From: Hyphomicrobiaceae bacterium | GTDB lineage: Bacteria > Pseudomonadota > Alphaproteobacteria > Rhizobiales > Hyphomicrobiaceae | Reading direction: 5' to 3' | Assembly: GCA_017353825.1 (NCBI GenBank) | Contig: JAFMSC010000200.1 | Coordinates: forward strand, 1 to 7,482 | Length of the DNA stretch: 7,482 nt | Part shown: positions 1 through 6,363 of the stretch, piece after piece | Position numbering within the stretch: the stretch's first letter is position 1 | How the letters are laid out: each line of letters opens with the position of its first letter | Position numbers and translations under genes: made by a program | Notes under the pieces: model-generated | What the model was told of the DNA's origin: nothing | Seen by the model: the letters and a program-made list of their open reading frames with translations, nothing else | The model's database searches: none

Positions 1-639
1 ATGCAGTCCCCAGCCCTTGCCGCCGACGAGCTGCGCCGTGCCGTCCGCAGCTTGCGGCTTAAGGGGGCGCAGATCGGCTCCAACGTCAACGGCCGCAACC
101 TCGACGAGGGGACGTTCGAGCCTCTGTGGGAGGTCGCCAATGAACTGCGCGCCTTTATCATGGTGCATCCGACGCAGGTCGCGGGCGCCGAACGGCTCGG
201 CGCGTACTACCTCGTGAATCTCATCGGCAACCCGCTTGACACGACGATCGCCGCGGCTTGCTTGGTGTTCGGCGGCGTCATCGAGCGTTACCCCAGCATC
301 AAGTTCCTGATGGTGCACGGCGGCGGCTTCGTCCCTTACCAGGCGGGCAGGTTCAGGCACGGCTGGAGCGTGCGCCCGGAGCCTCGGGCAGGCCTGAAGG
401 TGCCGCCCGACGCCTCACTCGATCGGCTCTATTTCGACACCATCGTGCACGGCCGGCCCGCGCTCGAGTTTCTCGTGTCGAGCGCCGGTGCGTCGCGCGT
501 CTTGCTCGGAAGCGACTACCCCTATGACATGGGCACGCTCGAATGCGTACGGCAGGTGTGTGCACTGCCGCTTGCCGAGGCCGACAAAGCAACTATCCTG
601 GGCCGCACGGCCGAGGCGCTGCTGGACGACGTTACCTAG
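1..639 (+). CDS. Amidohydrolase family 2 protein, ACMSD-like (C-terminal part, 5' end outside window)
   Basis: This is the C-terminal 212 residues of a metal-dependent TIM-barrel hydrolase/decarboxylase of the amidohydrolase-2 (ACMSD-like) family. Residues His56 (in MVHP), His106 (in MVHGGG) and Asp172 (in GSDYPYD) are visible. Their spacing of 50 and 66 residues matches the third metal-ligand His, the catalytic His and the metal-ligand Asp of bacterial 2-amino-3-carboxymuconate-6-semialdehyde decarboxylase. The GRFRHGW stretch at 116-122 is also typical. The N-terminal HxH metal pair is absent, so roughly 120 residues lie upstream of the window and the Met at base 1 is probably internal. Family members decarboxylate or hydrolyse aromatic-ring cleavage products and related acids in the cytoplasm. 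The exact substrate is not readable. A cupin gene follows 51 bp later on the same strand, which suggests one transcript. Confidence 0.88.
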   Translation: MQSPALAADELRRAVRSLRLKGAQIGSNVNGRNLDEGTFEPLWEVANELRAFIMVHPTQVAGAERLGAYYLVNLIGNPLDTTIAAACLVFGGVIERYPSIKFLMVHGGGFVPYQAGRFRHGWSVRPEPRAGLKVPPDASLDRLYFDTIVHGRPALEFLVSSAGASRVLLGSDYPYDMGTLECVRQVCALPLAEADKATILGRTAEALLDDVT

Positions 640-690
640 CAAGCCTGCCGCGTCTTGATCTCACGGCGTTCGTATCGGGAGGAATCCATC

Positions 691-1092
691 ATGCCCCAAG
701 CCGCGGAAGCAAGGACGCCTGGCGCCAAGCGCGCGGGCCCGGGCGAGCATCACTTCGAGCTGGCCAGCGTCAACAGGATCAAGGGAGGTCCGGACTACTC
801 GACGGCCACTGGAGCCTGCGTCGAGGGCGATCGGATGATGGTGGCCCTGATGCGGATGCCGGCCGGCACCGGCGCGGAGCCACACAGCCATCCCAACGAG
901 CAGTGGATCTACATTCTGGAAGGCACCTTCGAGGCGCACGTCGGCGGCAGGGCAATCACCGCGCGGTCGGGCTCTGTTCTCTACGTTCCGGCCGACGTGG
1001 TGCATTCCGGAAGAGCGACACCTGACGCAGATGTGCTCTTCTTCACTGTCAAGGACACGTCGCACAGTCTGCATGGCCGTAAGGCCCCGTAG
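691..1092 (+). CDS. Small single-domain cupin protein
   Basis: This 133-residue protein is a one-domain beta-barrel cupin. Motif 1 is visible at residues 59-78, with His65 and His67 in HSHPNEQ followed by the GTF turn. The usual motif-1 Glu is replaced by Gln71, a common variation in small cupins. Motif 2 lies at 94-106 (GSVLYVPADVVHS) with His105, so a 3-His metal site looks complete. I chose the ATG at 691 because a strong Shine-Dalgarno, GGGAGGA at 677-683, sits 7 nt upstream. An in-frame start at 655 would lie upstream of that site. Such cupins act as metal-dependent dioxygenases, isomerases or decarboxylases, or as ligand sensors. Its place between an amidohydrolase and a transporter operon suggests a role in the same catabolic route, but the reaction is unknown. 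Confidence 0.85.
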   Translation: MPQAAEARTPGAKRAGPGEHHFELASVNRIKGGPDYSTATGACVEGDRMMVALMRMPAGTGAEPHSHPNEQWIYILEGTFEAHVGGRAITARSGSVLYVPADVVHSGRATPDADVLFFTVKDTSHSLHGRKAP

Positions 1093-1097
1093 TCCTC

Positions 1098-1114
1098 TCG
1101 CCCCAGTGGGGCGA
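1098..1114 (+). other. Intercistronic hairpin between cupin and binding-protein genes
   Basis: The sequence TCGCCCC-AGT-GGGGCGA forms a perfect 7-bp inverted repeat with a 3-nt loop, starting 6 nt after the cupin stop codon. No T-run follows, so it is not a canonical intrinsic terminator. It could stabilise the 3' end of the upstream message or mark an RNA processing point that lets the binding protein be made in excess over its neighbours. This is inference from position and symmetry. Confidence 0.45.
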
Positions 1115-1170
1115 ACTGTCGGGCAAGGGGAGCAACGGCCGCTCGAAACCAATGAAAAAAGCAAAATCAT

Positions 1171-1177
1171 GGGAGGA
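1171..1177 (+). promoter_or_regulatory. Ribosome binding site favouring a TTG start for the Bug protein
   Basis: GGGAGGA ends 4 nt before the in-frame TTG at 1182. The in-frame ATG at 1152 has no Shine-Dalgarno at usable distance: the nearest purine run, AAGGGGAG at 1125-1132, is 19 nt away. The TTG start also yields a cleaner signal peptide. It therefore looks like the real start, with the ATG annotation as the alternative. Confidence 0.55.
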
Positions 1178-1181
1178 CCAA

Positions 1182-2177
1182 TTGAGAACATTCCGAGCCG
1201 TGCTGTTGTGTGTGGTGGGTCTCATCCTCGGAGGGGTCGAGGCGAGAGCGCAATCGGCAGCTTACCCCGACAAGCCCGTCAAGATTCTGGTGCCGTACGC
1301 ACCAGGCGGTGCGACCGACATCGTGGCGCGCGTCATAGGCGAGCAGATGCGCCTGATCCTCGGCCAGGCGGTGGTGGTCGAGAACAAGCCGGGAGCAAAC
1401 GGCATCATTGCAGTCGAGGAGATGGCACGCGCGAAAGCCGATGGGCACACCTTGCTGGTCGGCAACGTGACGACCAACGCCATCGCGCCGGTGCTCTACC
1501 GGAAGAGATACAAGATCAACTACGACACCGACGTCGTTCCGGTGCAGCGCCTGGTCGACATCCCGGCATTCCTGCTCGTCACGACGACCAATTTCCCGCC
1601 CACGACGGTCGCCGAGCTGATTGACTTCGCAAAGAAGAACCCGGGCAAGGTGCGCTACGGCACCGTCGGCGCCGGCTCCTATCCTCACTACGACATGGCG
1701 TATTTCGCTAAGCGTGCAGGTGATCTCAACATGATCGCCATCCACAACAAGGCAGGCGCATCCGGAGTGATCAACGACATGGTCACAGGTGACACCCAGA
1801 CCGCGTTCCTTAACGTGGCCTCGACCGCCGCCATGGTCCGGGCCGGCAAGATCAAGCCGCTGGCGGTGGTCAACCACCAGAGATTGCCCGAGCATCCCGA
1901 TGTGCCCACGATGAAGGAGGTCGGCTACCCAGAAGTTGGCACGCTGGCGTGGCAAGCGTTGTTCGCGCCGGCCGGTACGCCAAACGAGGTGTTGGAGACG
2001 CTCGCGCGCGCCAGCGTCGCGGCGATGGAGGCGCCCGCCGCCCAGGAGATCTTCAAGAAGCAGAACTTCAATATCGTTCCCAACAAGTCGCTCGACGAGG
2101 CAAAGACCTGGCTCACCGGCGAGATGGCGGCCTGGAAGAAGATCGCCGACGAGGTGAAGATCGAAACGGCCGAATAG
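1182..2177 (+). CDS. Bug/TctC-family periplasmic solute-binding protein of a TTT transporter
   Basis: This periplasmic binding protein captures a small carboxylate or related anion and delivers it to TctAB. With the TTG start it has 331 residues, normal for the family; the ATG at 1152 would add ten. The N-terminus has Arg2 and Arg5, a hydrophobic core around residues 6-19, and a likely signal peptidase I site after ARA (residue 23), so it is exported. Mature family signatures are clear: YPDKPVKILVPYAPGGATD at 28-46, the ENKPGANG loop, a KVRYGTVGAGS segment, HNKAGASGVINDMV, and a C-terminal LFAPAGTPNEV block. The tctB and tctA genes follow on the same strand, giving a complete binding protein/TctB/TctA set. 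The ligand cannot be predicted, because Bug proteins bind diverse acids and amides. An ACMSD-like hydrolase and a nitrilase on either side hint at an aromatic or nitrile-derived acid. Confidence 0.93.
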   Translation: MRTFRAVLLCVVGLILGGVEARAQSAAYPDKPVKILVPYAPGGATDIVARVIGEQMRLILGQAVVVENKPGANGIIAVEEMARAKADGHTLLVGNVTTNAIAPVLYRKRYKINYDTDVVPVQRLVDIPAFLLVTTTNFPPTTVAELIDFAKKNPGKVRYGTVGAGSYPHYDMAYFAKRAGDLNMIAIHNKAGASGVINDMVTGDTQTAFLNVASTAAMVRAGKIKPLAVVNHQRLPEHPDVPTMKEVGYPEVGTLAWQALFAPAGTPNEVLETLARASVAAMEAPAAQEIFKKQNFNIVPNKSLDEAKTWLTGEMAAWKKIADEVKIETAE

Positions 2178-2193
2178 CTTGTCGGATGGTCTG

Positions 2194-2242
2194 GCACGCC
2201 ACCTTGATGGAATGACCTGCCGCCCGGCGGCGCCCAGCGTGC
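2194..2242 (+). repeat. Inverted repeats in the 138-bp gap before tctB
   Basis: The 2178-2315 gap between the binding-protein gene and tctB contains 6-nt arms GCACGC (2194-2199) and GCGTGC (2237-2242). They enclose a tight GC-rich inverted repeat, GCCGCC-C-GGCGGC (2219-2231). No T-tract follows. The nested arms could fold into an mRNA structure that reduces read-through from the highly needed binding protein into the membrane subunits. GC-rich DNA makes such matches by chance fairly often, so support is modest. Confidence 0.3.
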
Positions 2243-2315
2243 TGCAAGGGTGGTGTTAGATCCCGAAGGACAGCAAGCCCGCCGAAGCGCCATTTGCCGA
2301 CCCCGGGAGGGACAG

Positions 2316-2819
2316 ATGACAGTTGACCACGCCAAGCCCAAGGGCCGGCTGCGTTGGTGGGTGGTGCTGCAGGGCAAGAACGTCCTGTCGGGCCTCCTGT
2401 TCATTGGCGTGGCCCTGTGCGGACTCTGGATCTCCCAGGATTATCCGGTCGGCACCATGTCGCGGATGGGCACTGGGTATATGCCGCGGCTGCTGCTGTG
2501 GATTCTGCTGGGGCTCGGGGGATTGATTCTGGCTTCGGGTCTGTGGCAAGCCGACCAGCCTGCGGTGACCGACGCCTCCCCAGGGGCTGCCTGGCGCCCG
2601 GTCGTCTTCGTCACGCTGAGCTTGGTGGTGTTCGGCCTCTCCCTCGAGCGACTGGGCCTCGTGCTGTCGATCCTGCTCTTGACAGGCATCGGTGCGGCGG
2701 CAGGGCGTGGCATGCGCCTATTGGAAACGGCGATCGCCGCGCTCGTGCTGGTTGCACTGTGCTGGCTGATCTTCATCGTTGGCCTGTCGCTGACGATCCC
2801 GGTCTGGCCTGGGTTCTAG
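2316..2819 (+). CDS. tctB: TTT transporter small membrane subunit TctB
   Basis: This 167-residue inner-membrane protein has hydrophobic segments at about residues 24-40, 57-76, 94-128 (probably two helices) and 137-158. That is the four-to-five-helix layout of TctB. The family hallmark, a motif of the type MGxGYxPR, appears as MGTGYMPR at 51-58, just before the second helix. I chose the ATG at 2316 because GGGAGGG at 2305-2311 sits 4 nt upstream; a longer in-frame version from 2250 has no such support. TctB is the poorly conserved small subunit that partners TctA in secondary, ion-gradient-driven uptake. It ends 4 bp before tctA, which fits translational coupling. Confidence 0.9.
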   Translation: MTVDHAKPKGRLRWWVVLQGKNVLSGLLFIGVALCGLWISQDYPVGTMSRMGTGYMPRLLLWILLGLGGLILASGLWQADQPAVTDASPGAAWRPVVFVTLSLVVFGLSLERLGLVLSILLLTGIGAAAGRGMRLLETAIAALVLVALCWLIFIVGLSLTIPVWPGF

Positions 2820-2823
2820 ACCG

Positions 2824-4332
2824 ATGGAGCTCCTCCACAACCTTGCCACCGGCTTCGGCGTCGCGATGACGCCATTGAACCTGCTGTTTGCCCTCGTCGG
2901 CGCTCTGGTTGGGACGCTGATCGGCGTCCTCCCCGGCATTGGCCCCATTGCTACCATCGCCATGCTGTTGCCGCTGACCTTTCACCTCGAGCCGACCTCC
3001 GGCATCATCATGCTCGCCGGGATCTTCTATGGGGCGCAGTATGGCGGCTCGACCTCCGCCATTCTGGTCAATCTTCCGGGCGAGACCTCGTCGGTGGTTA
3101 CCTGCATCGACGGGCACCAGATGGCGCGCCAAGGGCGTGCCGGAACGGCGCTGGCCGTGGCGGCGCTCGGGTCGTTCTTCGCCGGCTGCATGAGTACGGC
3201 GCTGATTGCTGCCTTCGCTCCACCGCTCGCTCTGGTGGGCCAATCGTTCGGCGCCCCGGAATACTTTTCGCTCATGGTATTCGGCCTGATCGCTGCGGTC
3301 GTGCTAGCGCATGGCTCGGTGATCAAGGCGGTGGCGATGATCGTTCTCGGGCTCCTCATTGGGCTCGTTGGCACCGACGGCCAGACCGGCGGCGTGCGTT
3401 TCACTTTCGGCATTACGCAGCTGAGCGACGGGATCGACGTGGCAATACTCGCCATCGGCCTCTTCGGCATTAGCGAGATCATCACAAACCTGTCCGAGGC
3501 GGAGGAAGAGCGCTCGATCCTGGCTCAGAAGATTACGCGGCTTTGGCCGACGCGCGAAGATTTCCGCCGCGCCTGGCCGGCAGCGCTACGCGGCACGACG
3601 CTGGGCTCGCTGCTTGGCGTCCTGCCGGGCGGCGGCGCCATGTTGAGCTCCTTCGCAGCTTACGCCCTGGAAAAGAAGGTTTCCAAGACGCCCTCGGAGT
3701 TCGGCCGGGGCGCAGTCGAGGGCGTTGCTGGACCTGAAAGTGCCAACAACGCCGGTGCCCAGACCTCGTTCATTCCGATGCTGACCCTGGGCCTTCCCAG
3801 TAACGCGGTCATGGCGCTTATGATCGGCGCGCTCACCATCCACGGCATCCAGCCGGGACCGCAGGTCATGACCGAGCGCCCGACCATGTTCTGGGGCCTC
3901 GTGGTCAGCATGTGGATCGGCAACCTGATGCTGTTAGTCATCAACCTGCCGCTGATCGGCGTATGGGTGCAGCTGCTCAAGGTTCCCTATCGCTTCCTCT
4001 ATCTTGCGATCCTGCTATTTTGCGGCGTCGGCGTTTACACCGTCAACAATAGCCCGGCCGCGGTTCTGCTTGCCGCCCTTTTCGGTGTGGCCGGATACGT
4101 CTTCATGAAGCTGGATTGCGAGCCGGCGCCGCTGATCCTCGGCTTCGTGCTAGGCCCGCTCATGGAGGACAACCTGCGCCGAGCGCTACGCATTTCAGGC
4201 GGCGACCCAACGATCTTCATCGAACGTCGCATCAGTCTAGCCTTATTGATAGCGACCCTGCTCCTGCTGCTGATCCTCATCCTCCCATTCATTCGCAAGA
4301 AACGCCAAGAGGCGTACCAGTCTGAGGGGTAG
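2824..4332 (+). CDS. tctA: TTT transporter large membrane subunit TctA
   Basis: This 502-residue polytopic inner-membrane protein is the translocating subunit of the TTT family. The two-fold family motifs are intact. In the first half are GVLPGIGP at 34-41, GIFYGAQYGGSTSAILVNLPGE around 66-87, and CIDGHQMARQG at 94-104. In the second half are GVLPGGG at 265-271, the GPESANNA segment at 303-310, and the following LGLPSNAVMA block. Length and both ends match the family, with about a dozen hydrophobic helices and a short basic tail. The start at 2824 lies 4 bp after the tctB stop and has no clear Shine-Dalgarno, so translation is probably coupled to tctB. With TctB and the upstream Bug protein it would form a complete importer. 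Confidence 0.95.
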   Translation: MELLHNLATGFGVAMTPLNLLFALVGALVGTLIGVLPGIGPIATIAMLLPLTFHLEPTSGIIMLAGIFYGAQYGGSTSAILVNLPGETSSVVTCIDGHQMARQGRAGTALAVAALGSFFAGCMSTALIAAFAPPLALVGQSFGAPEYFSLMVFGLIAAVVLAHGSVIKAVAMIVLGLLIGLVGTDGQTGGVRFTFGITQLSDGIDVAILAIGLFGISEIITNLSEAEEERSILAQKITRLWPTREDFRRAWPAALRGTTLGSLLGVLPGGGAMLSSFAAYALEKKVSKTPSEFGRGAVEGVAGPESANNAGAQTSFIPMLTLGLPSNAVMALMIGALTIHGIQPGPQVMTERPTMFWGLVVSMWIGNLMLLVINLPLIGVWVQLLKVPYRFLYLAILLFCGVGVYTVNNSPAAVLLAALFGVAGYVFMKLDCEPAPLILGFVLGPLMEDNLRRALRISGGDPTIFIERRISLALLIATLLLLLILILPFIRKKRQEAYQSEG

Positions 4333-4340
4333 GACCTAGA

Positions 4341-4534
4341 CAGGTGTGCGCGTTCGACATCCGCGACCCCTACCGGCCCAAAGCGGGGTGCCGCCGAGGC
4401 CGGCGCGTGGTTGACCAGCGTTCCAACCGCGCCCAGGTTGTCCAGTCTTGCCGACGTGTGCGTGGATGCCCCCGGCCTCCTCTACAAGCAGCCACCGCGA
4501 GCGCGGACTGTGCACTCTCGAGCTTGGCGCCTGA
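4341..4534 (+). pseudogene. Remnant of an LVIVD-repeat protein (C-terminal end only, several frameshifts)
   Basis: No intact frame exists here, but successive frames read as the C-terminal end of an LVIVD-repeat protein. From 4341 the frame gives VCAFDIRDPYRPK. A second frame gives VPPRPAR (4388-4408). The first frame resumes as VVDQRSNRAQVVQS (4407-4448). A +1 shift gives ADVCVDAPGLLY (4450-4485), and another +1 shift gives GLCTLELGA and TGA (4505-4534). From memory, family members end with blocks like FDIRDPYRPKEVG, VPPxPARxVDxRPNR, VIQSxDVFVDxxGLxYVTDYNAGLYVLEY. Order and spacing fit: 19 bases lie between LLY and GLC, where six codons (18) are expected. Homology begins only about 9 bp after the tctA stop, so the 5' part seems deleted. 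I recognise the family from pattern memory, not from a search. Confidence 0.68.
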
Positions 4535-4632
4535 CCAGAGCGGACGGACCATAGATCCATCGGTATCTCGCACTATGCTTCCAAGTCTGCACGTGTGTGT
4601 GCCGGAGGCGGCCTCTCGGATCTCGACAGATC

Positions 4633-5751
4633 ATGGCTGACAGCTATCCCAAGATCAAAGTCGCAGCGGTGCAGGCGGCTTCCGTCTTCCTCGATCGGGA
4701 AGGATCGACGGAGAAGGCGTGCCGGCTCATCTGCGAGGCAGGTCGCAACGGCGCGCAGCTCATCGGTTTTCCGGAAGGCTTCATCCCTGCCCACCCGGTC
4801 TGGTACCACAATCATACCGCGACCGGAGCGCTCTCCAATCGGTTAGCTATTGAGCTCTTCAAGAATGCAGTCGCCATACCCGGCCCGGAGATTGCGGCGT
4901 TGTCAGCCGCGGCGCGGGATGCCAATGCCTACGTTGTGGTGGGCGTGTGCGAGAAGGTTCCCAATACCATAGGCACGATGTTCAACAGCCAGGTGTATCT
5001 GGGGCCGGACGGCGCGCTCATTGGCAAGCATCAGAAGATCATGCCGACAGTGGGCGAGAGACTCGTGCACACCGGCGGCTTTGGCGATACCTTTGGGGCA
5101 TTCCAGACCGGCTTTGGGCCGATGAGCGGCCTCATATGCGGTGAGAATTCCAATCCTCTGGCAGTCTTCGCGCTGACTGCAGAAGGGATCCGCGTCCACG
5201 TCATGAGCTGGCCCAACTACTTCCCAACGAGCGGCGATCCGATGCGAATCCGGGTCGCCGTAGACAGCCAAGCGTTCGCCCAGGTCAGCAAGGCATACGT
5301 GGTCTCGGCGTGTGGCGTTGTCGACGACGACATGATTCGTAAGCTTGAACTCTCCCCTGACCAGGAGAAGATCGTTCGAGATCCAAAATACTGCGGCGGC
5401 AGCGTGATCGTCGCACCCAATCTTCGTGTCATCGCGGGCCCCATGGGCGCCGAGGAAGGCATTCTCTATGCCGATTGCGACCTTGAGCTGTGCGTTGCGA
5501 TGAAACTGCGGCATGACTTTGCAGGCCACTACAATCGGCCGGACATCTTCCAGCTCCACGTCAATCGAACGGCGCCACGGCTCTACACCGTGCACGACGA
5601 GCAGGCGCGCGCACTTCCGAGCTCGCAGGTCCCGCTCGCGACGGAGCCCTTGAAGCGCCTCGCCAATCCTCAGCCTCCGAGCGGAGATATGCAGAGAGGT
5701 TTGGATCAGATGCCCGACGGCCAAGCGCCTCTCGCTCCATCTGATTCATGA
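4633..5751 (+). CDS. Nitrilase-superfamily carbon-nitrogen hydrolase
   Basis: This cytoplasmic 372-residue hydrolase has the nitrilase Glu-Lys-Cys triad: Glu48 in FPEGFIPAHP, Lys135 in GKHQKIMPT with Glu142 just after, and Cys169 in GLICGENSNPL. The N-terminus KVAAVQAASVFLD and the overall length fit nitrilase-branch enzymes, which convert nitriles to acids (or, less often, to amides) through a thioimidate on the Cys. The residue after the Cys is Gly rather than the Trp typical of classical nitrilases. That moves it away from well-characterised enzymes and makes the substrate uncertain; an amidase-like role is possible. The last 50 or so residues are Pro/Ala-rich and low in conservation, as usual for the tail. 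The ATG at 4633 matches the family N-terminus but has only a weak ribosome site. GGAGG at 4604-4608 is too far away, and an in-frame GTG at 4597 lies upstream of it. Confidence 0.9.
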   Translation: MADSYPKIKVAAVQAASVFLDREGSTEKACRLICEAGRNGAQLIGFPEGFIPAHPVWYHNHTATGALSNRLAIELFKNAVAIPGPEIAALSAAARDANAYVVVGVCEKVPNTIGTMFNSQVYLGPDGALIGKHQKIMPTVGERLVHTGGFGDTFGAFQTGFGPMSGLICGENSNPLAVFALTAEGIRVHVMSWPNYFPTSGDPMRIRVAVDSQAFAQVSKAYVVSACGVVDDDMIRKLELSPDQEKIVRDPKYCGGSVIVAPNLRVIAGPMGAEEGILYADCDLELCVAMKLRHDFAGHYNRPDIFQLHVNRTAPRLYTVHDEQARALPSSQVPLATEPLKRLANPQPPSGDMQRGLDQMPDGQAPLAPSDS

Positions 5752-6009
5752 CAATCAATCAAATTGCGCCCTTCGCCAGCGCACCTCCGAGCTGGCCCCG
5801 TGCGGGAAACGCCGAACAGGCCGGGCCCGATGCGCCGTAACAGCCCAAGTCGGGCGAGGTGCGGTTGTGCTCGTGCGGGATCCTCGCGGCAGATTGCTAT
5901 CGAGCGGATCGGCAACGATCTTGCCGCCGTCGAGGAGCTGATACGCGCAAGGAGGGCCATTCCTTGCCACGCGGCAGATCCGGGGAGGGCGGGCTCTACG
6001 GACAAGTCC

Positions 6010-6025
6010 CGGCGACTAGTCGCCG
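6010..6025. repeat. Perfect 16-bp palindrome
   Basis: CGGCGACTAGTCGCCG is identical to its own reverse complement over all 16 bases. It has no spacer and is centred on CTAG, a tetranucleotide that is rare in many proteobacterial genomes. It lies in the non-coding gap, so codon constraints do not explain it. A dimeric regulator operator is one option. As RNA it would form a tight hairpin only with a few central bases left unpaired. Confidence 0.5.
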
Positions 6026-6048
6026 AGACTGTAGGCTCCGTGCCAGAA

Positions 6049-6066
6049 CACGGGCGGTTACCCGTG
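6049..6066. repeat. Inverted repeat, 6-bp arms with 6-nt loop
   Basis: CACGGG (6049-6054) and CCCGTG (6061-6066) are exact reverse complements around the loop CGGTTA, 23 bp beyond the 16-bp palindrome. No T-run follows on either strand, so a classical terminator is unlikely. It may be part of a structured non-coding element together with the palindrome, or chance. Confidence 0.35.
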
Positions 6067-6363
6067 CAGCCGCGATAGCCGGCGCGCCAGCGATGGCTCG
6101 CAGCACCGGCGAGCGCAGACCATGCGATGCGCTCCATCCCCGCCTCCTTTGGGCCATCACCAACCGGTTCCCGATAAGTGCCTGCGTCGTCGGCGTACCC
6201 ACTAATACTAAGCTAATCGCGACTTCGCGCCTGCGCGCTTTTCGGGCGGCTCCCGTCGGTGTGCGCGGATGGGCGCGTGATGCAGGTGCCCAAGAAGTCT
6301 CTGCCCAGAAAGCCTACACTCTTTGTCGGCGTTCGGGTTGCTACCATGACGGCCGCGCCATCG

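Larger units (their letters stand above)
5706..6137 (-). pseudogene. Possible degraded small secreted-protein gene (uncertain)
   Basis: On the minus strand an excellent Shine-Dalgarno, AAAGGAGG (6150-6143), lies 5 nt before an ATG at 6137. The frame runs 143 codons to a stop inside the nitrilase 3' end. It begins MERIAWSALAGAAS but then becomes Arg-rich and resembles no family I know. A one-base shift after that start gives AIAGAPAIAAARV, which together with the first residues would make a credible Sec signal peptide ending in AIAA. This suggests a secreted-protein gene broken by a frameshift. Alternatively, it is a chance start in GC-rich DNA. The product is unrecognised. Confidence 0.22.
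5752..6363. other. Gap of about 610 bp without a convincing intact gene
   Basis: The stretch separates the convergent nitrilase and CHAT genes. Open frames exist on both strands but are Arg/Ala-rich and show no family motifs. It holds the inverted repeats at 6010-6025 and 6049-6066, the minus-strand start signal near 6137-6150, and a short AT-rich patch at 6201-6217 with three CTAA units. I see no tRNA-like fold, no transposase remnant and no T-tailed terminator hairpin for either flanking gene. Confidence 0.5.

Noticed and set aside
1..3. ATG at the first base as the true start of the amidohydrolase
   Set aside because: The N-terminal metal-binding HxH region is missing, and the spacing to conserved residues shows this Met is internal.
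1167..1955. 262-codon minus-strand frame antisense to the Bug gene
   Set aside because: It is a His/Arg/Asp-rich shadow product, while the plus strand has full Bug-family signatures.
4535..4632. Separate promoter for the nitrilase gene, such as CACTATGCT near 4571-4579
   Set aside because: A -10-like string is present, but I could not find a matching -35 element at proper spacing, so I do not call it.
4903..5724. 273-codon minus-strand frame antisense to the nitrilase gene
   Set aside because: The sense frame carries the complete Glu-Lys-Cys triad. The antisense product resembles nothing and reflects GC-rich codon bias.
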